Shown piece after piece: positions 52,719 through 63,067 of a stretch of DNA of 64,000 nucleotides. A program made the translations under genes and the position numbers. Under the pieces are notes generated by a model. That model ran no database searches. It was not told where the DNA came from and saw only the letters and a program-made list of their open reading frames with translations. The stretch is taken from contig JAOVVO010000164.1 in NCBI GenBank assembly GCA_028564675.1, forward strand, positions 1-64,000. Direction: 5' to 3'. Position 1 is the stretch's first letter. Every line of letters begins with the position of its first letter. Source of the DNA: Onchocerca lupi (lineage: Eukaryota; Nematoda; Chromadorea; Rhabditida; Onchocercidae).

Positions 52719-53417
52719 TTGCTAAAGAAATGCCCAATCTGTTTTAAAGACAGTCACAAAGGCGAAAGATGCAAAATCAAAAAACAATGTTTTTATTGCA
52801 AAGCCCTCCACAATAGTGTTTTATGTGATAACAGAAATACAACTTCATCAAACAGCTTGGTTCATTCCGAAGTCAAAGGTGATCACGAAAATCCTCGAAA
52901 TCCTCATGAAAAGTATTGTTCAGCTTCCCCTTACAACTCAATCTACATCACTCGAACAAATACAAAAAAGGAGACTTTACTCTTATGCAAGGAAGTAAAA
53001 GTTTTGAATCCAACTCAACCTCAACGACGAAAGAAGGCCTTAGTACTATTCGACATAGGTTCACAACTCTCTTTCATTTCTCAGAAATCATCGCATCAAC
53101 TGAAGTTAACAGAATCAGACAAACAAGTCATGAAAATAACTTCATTTGGCATGAGGAACCCAATGCTGTGTACCACGGCTTCTACGCAATTGAACGTGCA
53201 AACAGTGGAAAACGACGTTATAAGGATGTGTGTTAATGTAGTCGAATACCTAACCAATGAATTACAAGTTGTGGATACACCAAAAGAATTTCAATTTCAA
53301 GAATTAATAAATCATTGGGGGAAACCTGACATACTGATTGGAGCCGACTATTTCTTTAAGTTTATCAAACTGCAAGACGCACAGGAATTGAGTTTAGGTC
53401 ACATGTTGATACAATGA
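52719..53417 (+). pseudogene. gag zinc knuckles and aspartic protease segment
   Basis: A 232-codon open frame. Residues 5-36 carry Cys/His knuckles (CPICFKD, CKIKKQCFYC, then C). The protease follows: LFDIGSQLSFIS in place of the usual D-T/S-G loop, and the flap and C-terminal ILIGADYF typical of BEL/Pao. Only this part of the polyprotein frame survives unbroken. Confidence 0.8.
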
Positions 53418-53860
53418 AGGGTTGGTCCCATGATTGCCGGAAGTGGAGATGTAATGAGACTTTGTCCAAATAATGTTTCGTCGCAAAATTTAGTATGTAG
53501 CGCCAAGGCTAATATTAATTCAGAACTAGAAAACTTTTGGAGATTAGAATCAATAGGAATTCAAGAGCCTCCGAATGATAATGATGATGAAGAAACTCTA
53601 AAATGCTTTTAAAGGACACTGAAGAAAAAGGATGATCGTTATCATGTCTGCTGGCCATGGAAGGATTCTAAAAAAAATTTAAGCAACAACTATGGTTTAT
53701 GCCTGGGACGTTTAAAGAAGTTAATCGGAAAATTGCAGCTCAAATCGCTTCTCCAGGTATACCATAACACGATCATGGAACAATCACATACAGGTATGAT
53801 TGAAGAAGTTCCTCATAACGACGAAGTAGGTGTCATACATCATCATCCGCATTACGAAGT

Positions 53861-54283
53861 GTGGAACCTAATAAAAATACTACAAAACTAAAAATATTGT
53901 ATGATGCCTCGCCTCATCAGAAGGGTTATAAAAGTCTCAACGAAGTTTTCCAAAGAGGTCCGGTAATGTTACCTGATCTAGTTGGCATATTATTACGGTT
54001 TCGAACGATAAAATTAGTCATAATTGCTGACATAGAAAAGGCTTTCTTACAGATAGGATTACATCCTGAGAAAAGAAATTGTACGGGATTTCTATGGGTC
54101 AAGAATCTAGATGAGAAAGTATCAGAGAAGAACATCAAATCTTACCGATTTAAACGAGTACCGTTTGGAGTGATATCTTCACCTTTCCTATTAGCAGAGA
54201 CCTTTAAATACCATTTAGATGATACAGCAACTAATTTAGCCTCAGAAATAAAGAAAACTTATATGTTGATAACATCATTTTGA
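53861..54283 (+). pseudogene. Reverse transcriptase core fragment
   Basis: The open frame carries BEL/Pao RT motifs: KILYDASP, then [11 protein letters not shown] (first catalytic Asp), FLWV, and [13 protein letters not shown]. The YxDD-type box follows in a different frame at about 54255-54270, so a frameshift separates the two catalytic motifs. The region 53430-53860 upstream is also broken. Confidence 0.85.
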
Positions 54284-54423
54284 CTGCAGAAAATACGGAA
54301 GAAGGCGATATGTAAATATTACAAAACCAAAGAAATTTTTAGAGAAGCGTCATTGAACGTCAGAGAATTTTTATCCAATGAAAGGAATTCAACAACCGAA
54401 TACCTGAGAATGATTTAAACAAA

Positions 54424-54900
54424 ATGAAAAAAGAAACCTTCTTCGGACTTAACTGGAATCACGACATGGATACCATGCCGTTAATATTAAAACCATGCTC
54501 AAATAAAAAATTAACAAAAAGAACGATTCTACAGTTCATCGCCTCACAACCGCCGGGACACTTGATTCCGATCATGGTAAGGTTTAAATTATTTATCCAA
54601 CATTTATGGAAGGAAAAGTATGCATGGGATCAATCCATAAACGACACCGACAAAGAGCAATGGAAAATCCTTATATCAGAATGGCCTAACGAGGTGAAAG
54701 AGATATCGAAATTCATAACAAAAAACACTGAGTCGCTGGAACTTCATATCTTTACAGATGCATCCAAAGTTGCCTATTCTGCTGCCGTCTATATTCGATA
54801 TGTTGACGAAGAAAGTAAGATTACTAAATCTTATTTGTTATATGCTAAATCTCGATCAAAGATATATCAATTCCAAAACTCGAATTGCTATCTATGTTAA
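54424..54900 (+). pseudogene. RT thumb and RNase H fragment
   Basis: A 158-codon open frame starting with the connection region (FGLNWNHDMDTMPL) and ending with an RNase H start motif, LHIFTDASKVAYSAAVY, where the Asp is catalytic. The frame is cut at 54898. Confidence 0.75.
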
Positions 54901-55860
54901 TAGGAGTTACAGCAGGCCAATTCGTGTTAAACCAATTATGGCGCAGTGAAAAAAATGCTACTGTGTGATCAGACGCAAAATGTGCCCTTTTCTGGGCTAA
55001 AAATGAATCGAAATTACTTCCGCGATTTGTGCAAAAACGAGCTGAAGAAATTCGAAATTCTCACTTTAAATTAAGACACTTACTGAGTTCTCAAAATCCA
55101 TTCGACATGGCCATAAGAGAAATTTCATCAACTAAACTTCGTTGTAGCAAATTATGATGAAATAGTCAGTACTGGCTAGGTAAAGATCTAACGGTGAGTT
55201 CATTTATAATGCAGAAGGCGAAATCACAGCGGTAATGACAAATTTAGCGAAGGCTATTGTACATAATTACGAAGAAAATAAAATCCAATTTATTGAAGCA
55301 CACCGCTTCACTAAATGGACTAAAATAATTAGAATAACCGTCTGGATTCTTCGATTCATTAAAAGGACTTATAAAAATGTAATACCCTGGCTGAAATCAT
55401 TGTCCATACCAGGAAGCAATATGTCAAAGGACGATTACAATCTAGCAGATTGGTTATTAATTAGACAGGCACAATCGCAGAACCTATGAGTGAAGAAATG
55501 GAGTAATGGAATCTTTTTCAACCCAAAAAGAATAAGTTGTGGAGATCCAGCAGTCGACTAGAACATTTGGAACTGGACAACGAAAGCAAATATCCTATTT
55601 ATTCACCAAATAAGAGCGATATAACTAAACTCATCATTTGACAGCAACATGATAGGTTGTACCGTAATGGAATAGCACACACCTTATTTGCAATAAGGCG
55701 TGGATTTTTGGATTCCGAAAGGAAGAGCCACAATAGAACGAACGATATCTTCATGCACGGCTTGCAAGCGATGGAAGGAAAAGCTTTCAAACTGCCGCCA
55801 ATGCCTAGCCTACCAGAATCATGAGTAAGGCGATCAAGAATATTCGAGCAGATAAGTTTA
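54901..55860 (+). pseudogene. Broken RNase H to integrase N-terminal region
   Basis: Coding traces are spread over several frames. An 84-codon piece lies at 55235-55489. A His-His-Cys-Cys integrase zinc-binding remnant lies at about 55640-55760, visible as HTLFAIRRGFWIP and SCTACKRWK in shifted frames. Confidence 0.6.
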
Positions 55861-55866
55861 GATTAT

Positions 55867-56182
55867 TTGGGCCCCCTCTCGATTAAATCGCCTACTGCGA
55901 TAGTGAAAAGATGGATCGCCCTCTTCACATGTTTTACAACTAGAGCAATTCATCTCGAACTAGTGGAAGATTTATCCGCTGAAAATTTCTCGCACATTAT
56001 GAGAAGATTCGCTGCTCGTAGAGGATATCCAAAGTTAATACTCAGTGACAGTGCTAGCCAATGCCAACTAATATTCAAAAAAAAAAATGTACGAAAACGC
56101 CAATTTCATAGCCGAGAAAGATATGATTTGGAAGAATACAGTTCCACAAGCACCATGGGATGGTGGCATCTATGAACGGCTC
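55867..56182 (+). pseudogene. Integrase catalytic domain, interrupted
   Basis: The open frame carries GPLSIKSP, ALFTCFTTRAIHLELVEDLS and RRGYPKLILSDSAS (second acidic residue region). A shift in the A-run near 56080 moves the reading into another frame, which runs to the insertion point of a solo LTR at 56183. The frame resumes beyond it at 56910. Confidence 0.8.
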
Positions 56183-56909
56183 TGTCGCGAAAGCCGCGAA
56201 GACTAAAATAAAACTTCAAAAAATAAAAATGGAAGGGTTTTCCATATGTAAAGAACTATAAAATCGCATAATTATAAAATTATATTTTGTTAATTATAAA
56301 ATTATATTCTGTAAAAAAAAAAAAACAAAAAAAAAAAAACAAAAAAACAAAAAAAAATGACTCATCTCAGTTTTAACATTTTCCCATGTCGAGAGTTTAA
56401 TCTGTTATCTAACTTGTAATCAATTAGCATGTCAAAGTTAAATCCGTTATCTAACTTATAATCATTTAACATGTTTAATCATGTACATCTATATGCTGTA
56501 AAAAAATTGTATTCTCCCATGAAACTATAGCCTGAGAAAACTGTAATTCATTTTATCATTTATCATATCTGTATCCAAAATGGATTTTCACATGAAACAA
56601 TCTTGTAATAGCTTGAGAAAATTGTAATTTTGTTTAATCACTTCCACTTCTTGCCACTATATAAGCCAGCCATATTGCTCACGAATCCATTCTTCAATCT
56701 TCGTCAGCTTCTACAGTTCGACAATTCGTCTTCATCTTTTTCTTTTTATTTTTTCTTATTGTTATTCTCGCCTTCGTAATTAGTAAATTCTCCTAATACT
56801 AGTTCGTGTCACACTAGCGCGCTTGAAATACTAATTCGCGTCACTCTAGCTCGCCCGACACACACACATACCCGGATTACCACTACAACGAAACTTCCAC
56901 CACAGACTC
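56178..56909. mobile_element. Nested solo LTR of a second family, with target duplication
   Basis: The insert 56183-56904 begins TGTCGCGAAAGCCGCG and ends CACCACA. It is flanked by GGCTC (56178-56182) and GACTC (56905-56909), a 5-bp duplication with one mismatch. Removing the insert and one pentamer restores continuity of the integrase reading. It contains a TATATAAGCC promoter-like box near 56660, an A-rich tract at 56312-56357 and an (AC)n tract near 56861. Confidence 0.8.
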
Positions 56910-57309
56910 ATTGGAGTGACAAAGCAGGCCTTAAGAAAAGTGATAGGAAGAAGACTCCTCACAAAAAGGGAAATCACAACTCTTTTTTTTTTCAACTCTA
57001 ATTACGGAGATAGAAGGAATATTAAATACGCATCCATTGACTTACGTTGGGTTTGATGATTATAGGATAATACGTCTCATCGATTTCATTTGACCTACGG
57101 CATCATTAGATATACCAATGGAGTCTGAAAGCGAGGAAGAGGAATATACTCCTCATGTATTGAAAATAAAGAATGAACTAGTCAAAAATTGGACAAGTAC
57201 TGTTAAAACACTGAATGTTTTTTGGAAGTTATGGAGAGAGAATTATCCAGCAAGTCTAAGAGAACGTCTACAAAAAGAAATATATTCCCCTAGACTCACA
57301 GAAAGATAA
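56910..57309 (+). pseudogene. Integrase C-terminal region
   Basis: The reading continues from the nested insertion point (ALRKVIGRRLLTKRE, then in another frame LTYVGFDDYR). The open frame 57118-57309 carries the C-terminal domain of BEL/Pao integrases (KTLNVFWKLWRENYPASLRER). Frameshift in the T-run at about 56983. Confidence 0.75.
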
Positions 57310-57610
57310 ACACAAGTAAATGAGATAGTTTTATTGGTAGAACCTAATGTCCTTCGTGGTATGTGGAATCTTGCAAGAATAATCAAACTTAACAAAGGTC
57401 TGGGTTTATGAACGCGAAATGCCACCATACAACTGCCAAATGGGAAACAACTCGATCATTCTATAAATATGCCATGCCCACTGGAGATCAACAGCGTTAA
57501 TAGCAATGATTTCAGCAATACAAAGAACCTTGCAGAAGACGACTCAAAGAACCACTGGCTAGCCGACTCGAAACTCCAAAAGAACAGCGACACATGCCGA
57601 AATAACCACT

Positions 57611-59051
57611 AGACTACATCCAATAATTTTTTGAGAACATTATCATTGATAAAAATGTTATCACTAATAATCGTACAGATTTTAGCCGCGAACAATTGCA
57701 AATGGATTTCCGGAATTACCTTTTAACATGCCTCAGGAATGGAACTGCGAAGAAACCATCAATCAAAACGTTACATTACACAAAGTGGAAGTAAACACAC
57801 GCTCTTACGTAAGAATTCCAGCTGTCAAATGTGGTAATATTATGAGATCAGTTTGTAAAAAGCTCATTCTCAAATTGTCACTCTCAGTAGTTTCAGATCA
57901 TACAATTACTTCACCAATTTCTTACCAACTCTGCCGGTTAATGCATCCTCAAAATAGATGGATGGAATCCCATTGATTCAATCCTCCCCTAATAAATGGA
58001 TGACAAACAATGAATTACAATATTCATACGGATGGTGGGGAGTTAAATGTCAATTTACAACAAATTTCGTATTGGTCGAAGGAGAAATATTCTTAAATGA
58101 TGGAAAAGGATTAATTTCTAATTTGCACAATACCGACCACTGCATGGTGAAATTGGGTAAGTCTATTACTAGCATTAGCATTGTTTTATGGAACAGTACT
58201 GGGATAGTAAATTATTGCCCATATCGAAGAGCTGGAAGATTCGAAACCATGAGATACGGGATCACTTTATTATCATTTACAAGCCTCATTTGTGATCGAT
58301 AAAGAGGATAACACATTCTTAACGATAAATTGTAGATTCACCAGCCTCTATCTAATGAAAGGAAATATTATCGTTGATATGGATACTGAAAACGAAAATC
58401 TTACGAAAAAATCAAAACGAGAAACAATAAAACAATTACTTATGATAAAGACTTCTCCAGAAGAGCATTGGAATCGAATAACGTAAGATTTCAATATCTT
58501 TTTGATTCATTAAGACAAGAATTTATTCAGCAACTCAAAGTAATATACCAACGCAGCTGCCAAAACAGAAATAATCTACTGCTTTTGATTGAAGAATTGT
58601 CTATCAATTATCCTACTCTCACCGCCAGAATGATACTGCAAGGAAATGATATAATAGCTAAAAGAATTAATGGAAAATTATTGATAGCACCCTACAAATT
58701 CAAGAAAATGCAATGCAAAATATCGAATTTAAAGGAGCTCTAATAGACAAGTTTGATCTTGAAAGAATCAATGCAGAATTAGAACTGGCTCACAATCAAG
58801 AGGCAGTTAATACAATACCTTATCAACCAAAGGATGATTCTCTTTGGCAAGAAATTTCCGAACAAGGCAAAGAACTAACGGATCAATTAGGAAGCGAATC
58901 CGACCAAGTTATTCAATCAATCCAGGAAGAACTTGAAAGTGTGACAACACATTGGAGATTAACAACTGTTTGTATAAATGTTGCTACAATCTCTATTGTA
59001 ATAATTAGTCTAAAATTTAAACTCACATTTCTACGATTCTTATTTTGTTAA
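57611..59051 (+). pseudogene. env-like third region, degenerate
   Basis: Downstream of the integrase, overlapping broken frames (57728-57976, 57958-58302, 58292-58486, 58468-58743, 58713-59051) encode a Cys-containing extracellular-type protein. It ends in a hydrophobic anchor (INVATISIVIISL) and a short tail. Its position and the terminal anchor match the env-like gene of the Tas/Cer7 group of nematode BEL elements, which is related to glycoproteins of bunyavirus type. Assignment is by position and architecture; every frame is interrupted. Confidence 0.65.
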
Positions 59052-59074
59052 TTTTTCTCTCCTCCCCTTGGGAG

Positions 59075-59627
59075 TGTCGCGAATTCCGATATCGAAAGAC
59101 TCCAACCAAATACCAAACAAATGAATAAATTCCTCATTGTGAAGGAATGTAACCAATATCGTGAATCACTTAACTGATATTTACATTCCTTAGATTTATT
59201 TCTCATTGCATTCCCATGTTTTTTCTGTTTTTACCTATGCTAATATCTTTGTATTCCTGTCACACAGGAAATGCCTTTGCTATCAATCGCTCGCAATATT
59301 CATCTAAATTCATATTTTTTTTTTGTCCAAATTCACATCCTAATCTTCTCATTAGATCTTGTCACGATGCTTATATTGTGATTGGGTCTTAACAGTTTCC
59401 AGTGTTTTTATGTAAACCACTCCCATCTCTAATACATATAAATTTGGTTGTATTAAGAAAATAGCTATCTTCAAATAAAGATTTTATAATACAGTGTGGA
59501 AGCGACTCAACCAATTCAACTCCACATAACTTAGCCCAATTCGACTTAGCTCAACTGGCCTAGACTCACTGGGGATATTTTGCTAGTGATCGACGTCACT
59601 CAGCACGATTCAGAAATATTCACGACA
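59075..59627 (+). repeat. 3' LTR of the BEL/Pao element
   Basis: About 553 bp, full-length match to the 5' LTR with single-base differences and small indels throughout. A TTTTTTTTT insertion occurs at about 59315. A short purine run, GGGAG, directly precedes it and could be the remnant of the polypurine tract. Confidence 0.92.
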
Positions 59628-60190
59628 AAGATTGTCGATAAAAAAAAAAAAAGAGCTTCTAGCGATAACTGAGTAGTTACTCAAAATTTACTCAGTGGTT
59701 ACTCAATCAATCAACTCAACACTCAACTTACTCAACAATCAATATCTTTCAATTCGAACCAAATCACCTATATTTAATCCATCCGTGCTACAACCAAGCG
59801 ATTAATTGCAATCGTGATATTATCTGATTTTATTCTATCTTGAGAAAAAAAATTAATCCTCCGCCAGCCAGATTTCTCACCAAGGTTCGCCTTTGTAACA
59901 ACATGGAAAATTTTCCCAATAATAACTAGGAAATATTTCCATTATCATCTAGGTTTTTTAGCCTCATATTTCACTAATATTACCGAGAGCTATGTGGAGC
60001 TTATTGAGAAAATGTCAACTTAAAAGCTGTCTGTTGGAGAAATCCGAAAATTATAATTAGTATAAACAAAGAGTAATAAAGTTCATGAAGTGCGTAGTTT
60101 CAAATGGACCAACAAATCGGTAAACATGTTTGCCGCCAAAACAATAAATAAAAGGACAAAATGTTCCTCGCCAAAATGCTTCGACAACAG
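59628..60190. other. Spacer with ACTCAA-rich stretch
   Basis: An ACTCAA/CTCAAC-rich stretch at about 59675-59745 resembles the LTR tail and may be a fragment of a related element. No coding region is supported. Confidence 0.45.
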
Positions 60191-60197
60191 CTAAACA

Positions 60198-60720
60198 ATG
60201 CGAGGTCGATCAATTATGAGACGACGAATCATCAGGAAAGAAGGAGGAATCTCGGAAGAATATAAAAGGTTCGGATTTTGGAGCACAGTCAGTTCAATTT
60301 GTAGTTTAATAGCAACAGAAGTTCGGGGCGACATGGCAGGCGGACAATTAAGGAGCAGTATTTCTTCTCTACGAATGACAGAGAATACTGAGTGATAAGT
60401 TATTTGGATCTTCTCGGATAGTCTTTTGTTCGCAATTGTTCTGTTGCTAAAAAATTTTTCAAACAGAATTCGTCTTTGTCGCAGCAGACAAAATTTAAAA
60501 AGATTTCGCGACACTGTCAAAGCTTTTCAAAAGTTCAAACGATCATTTCTTCTTCTCAGTTATCAAATAATTTATTCATTTGTCATCAATTATTCAAGAA
60601 TGCCGCTGAAAGTAGGTGCTTAGAGGAGTTGAATGTCGCACAATACATACATCGAATCACAAATAATTTCAAGGTAGTAGTTGACCTCACTGTTGATCCG
60701 AATGAAACGTTATGCTCTTA
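60198..60720 (+). CDS. Candidate short two-exon locus, frame unresolved
   Basis: An open frame from ATG 60198 (65 codons, ending TENTE) is followed by a GTGATAAG donor at about 60392 and a TTTTTCAAACAG acceptor at about 60467. The second segment is open in two frames. One fits the phase of that donor and ends at 60623 (QNLKRFRDTVKAFQKFKRS). The other is longer, to 60720, and has more natural composition (FKNAAESRCLEELNVAQYI) but does not fit the phase. A further exon-like stretch (about 60803-60876, VAVALLNINNLMLVEDHE) ends at a GTTAGC donor. Not recognised. A minus-strand open frame at 60191-60520 overlaps it. Confidence 0.3.
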
Positions 60721-60876
60721 GATCGCCAAGTTTTTGGTATCAGTTTTTTAACTTACACAATATGTTTTATATATTTTATTTGCTGTATAACGCACGCTGA
60801 AGGACGTGGCAGTTGCATTGTTGAACATCAATAACCTTATGTTAGTAGAAGATCATGAATCTGGCTCAAAAAAGGT

Positions 60877-62540
60877 TAGCTTCAAATGAGCTTTTATTGA
60901 TTACAATTTAAATTAGCCACGTGTCTTAGAAGAAATACTTAATTCTATTATTTTTTCCGAGCATCTTTTGCAGATATAGAAATAAAGTCTGATTCACTGA
61001 TTAATACACACAGAAGTTTGCAAAAGATTTCAATATTTTGTGAATCATCAATAACATTGCATTCACTTGAAGTCAAGCATAAAATCCATTTATACAATAG
61101 TGCAGTAGTTTAATCATTTAATTACACTTTGAAATTCTTTTGCTAATTACGGCTTGATTAGGGAGAAATAAGTAATATTGCACGGCTAAAATACTACTGT
61201 ATATATCCAGCATAACCAATGGTTGAAACAATGATTTAATTTCCGTTACTTAAGCTAAATTTATTATCTGTCGCGTATTACGAGCTTTCAATTTCGACAA
61301 ATGATTTTGGAGTGATATTTTTACTGAATGATATTTATTAGCTAAAAAGAAATTCGAAATTTCCTGAAAAAGATTTCTTTCTCAAATAAATAGAAGTGAG
61401 AATTATAATTAAAGAAATTTGTTAAAATCATTATGCATTTTAGACACTAATTGCTTTGAAAATTTATAAATTTCATGAAAAAAGAAATTTGAACTCATAA
61501 ACCAATTAATTTCTTCGAAAAATAAAAACAAAAAAAAAAAATAACCTATTGGCTTGTAGCAAAATACGTAATTGTTGTTACGGCAGTTCTAAAAATGTTA
61601 ACAAATCTAAACGCTGTTCGTATTCAAATAGCGGTACTTACAAAATTCGAGCTGAAATTGACACAGTTTGAAATTAGTTTTTCATTTATCGCGAACTTTT
61701 TTTTCTATACATATATTCTTCAGTGCTTTAGTTTCTGATCTTGGCCATTGGAAATTCAAATTCATTAACCAATTTATTGTCATTAATCTTTTACCTGACT
61801 TTCCTCAGTAATACCAGAATTATAATATATCATAGATAATAATACAATCAATTCAAAATATGCTGAATATATTTCTCGAAACAAGCAAAGATAGTACTAT
61901 AACATATCAGCATGATAAAACCATTGAATGGAATTAGTTTAATATCACTGATGTTTACGTGTCACTCATTTTCTGATCTTACGATTTCTTCGATACTCTT
62001 ATCATCAATTTTGAGAAGCAAACTTGTGCATAGCATCCACAATAGGGTTGTCGCCGATCTTCTTTGACCGTGACAGTGATTGAGAGTTCTTGTTTCTTAT
62101 CGAAATTGTTATTCGAACTTTGAACTTGGGTAATCAAACCTTTATAACGAAAAAATTGATTATACAACAACGGATGTAATAATTAAAATATCAATCATGC
62201 CTTGAGAAGATCCTGATAGAGTTCTGATCTACAAGGAAGCACCTTTGCTAGCGCGTGAATGCGCCTTATTAGCACATGATTTACACTATAACATAAGAAC
62301 AAAGGTTACAAAGCCATTTGATGCAAGATCAAAGAAATAGATCCACACATACAAACCACTGATTTAAAATAGAGAAATCACTTATTCTGTGGTACTCCTG
62401 CGATTTCAGCGACAAGGGAAGCTAAAAACATTAGGTGTTCGAAAATAATTCGATTGACTTCATCCAATCATCACACATTATATTCACAAAATTGGAATAA
62501 TAAATATTATTTCCATAATCATCAGATATGACTTACTTGA
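60877..62540. other. AT-rich spacer
   Basis: No gene supported. A minus-strand frame ending near 62010 (KKIGDNPIVDAMHKF) has protein-like composition, but I found neither a start nor a clean acceptor for it. The rest is AT-rich. Confidence 0.45.
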
Positions 62541-63067
62541 TGTCGTGAATATTTCTGAATTGGTGAGCGATGTCGATCAATAGTTAATACCGCCAGTGAA
62601 TCCAAGCGAGTTTGTAGTAAAGTTGGAGTAGATTGTGTAGGGTCGAATCGTCGAGTTCACAACGAATTATAAAATTTTTATTTTGAAGATAGTTATTTTC
62701 TTAATACAACCAAATTTATTTAGTTAGAGATGGGAGTAGTTTAATCACCGGGAATTGTTAAGAACTCAAGTGCATGGGAATGGGTTAATCACTGGAAACT
62801 GTTAAAGATTCAAGTACAACATAAGCATCGTAAGCAAGATCCAATGAGAAGGTTAGGATGTGAAATTGGACAATGATGTGAATTTAGGGGAGTATTGTGA
62901 GCGATTGACAGCAAAAGCACTTCCGGTATGAAAGAATACCAAAAAAAAGCAAAAACATGGGAAAGGAATATAAGATGTTAAATGATTTACAATACTGGTT
63001 ATATCAATTTACAATGTGGATTTGGCATTTGATTGGAGTTTCGCGATATCGAATTCGCGACACTTGA
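62536..63067 (-). mobile_element. Solo LTR of the BEL/Pao family, with exact target duplication
   Basis: The insert 62541-63062 is the reverse complement of the LTR family at 50927: it reads TGTCGTGAATATTTCTGAAT at the left and GATATCGAATTCGCGACA at the right. It is flanked by CTTGA on both sides (62536-62540 and 63063-63067), a perfect 5-bp target duplication. A stretch at about 62735-62770 is partly repeated at about 62782-62815. No internal region remains, so it arose by LTR-LTR recombination. Confidence 0.9.

Larger units (their letters stand above)
50927..59627 (+). mobile_element. Decayed BEL/Pao LTR retrotransposon with env-like region
   Basis: The element is bounded by two LTRs that both begin TGTCGCGAATTCCGATATCG and end TTCACGACA (terminal TGTCG/CGACA). 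Internal order: primer-binding site, gag with zinc knuckles, aspartic protease, reverse transcriptase, RNase H, integrase with the C-terminal domain typical of BEL/Pao, then a third coding region with a terminal membrane segment. Reading frames are broken many times by stops and shifts, so it cannot move by itself. A 722-bp solo LTR of another family sits in the integrase. Flanking pentamers (TGGAT before, AAGAT after) do not match exactly. Confidence 0.9.

Noticed and set aside
61979..62170. Minus-strand frames with protein-like endings near 62010
   Set aside because: Two frames compete, neither has a start or a good acceptor, and no partner exon was found.
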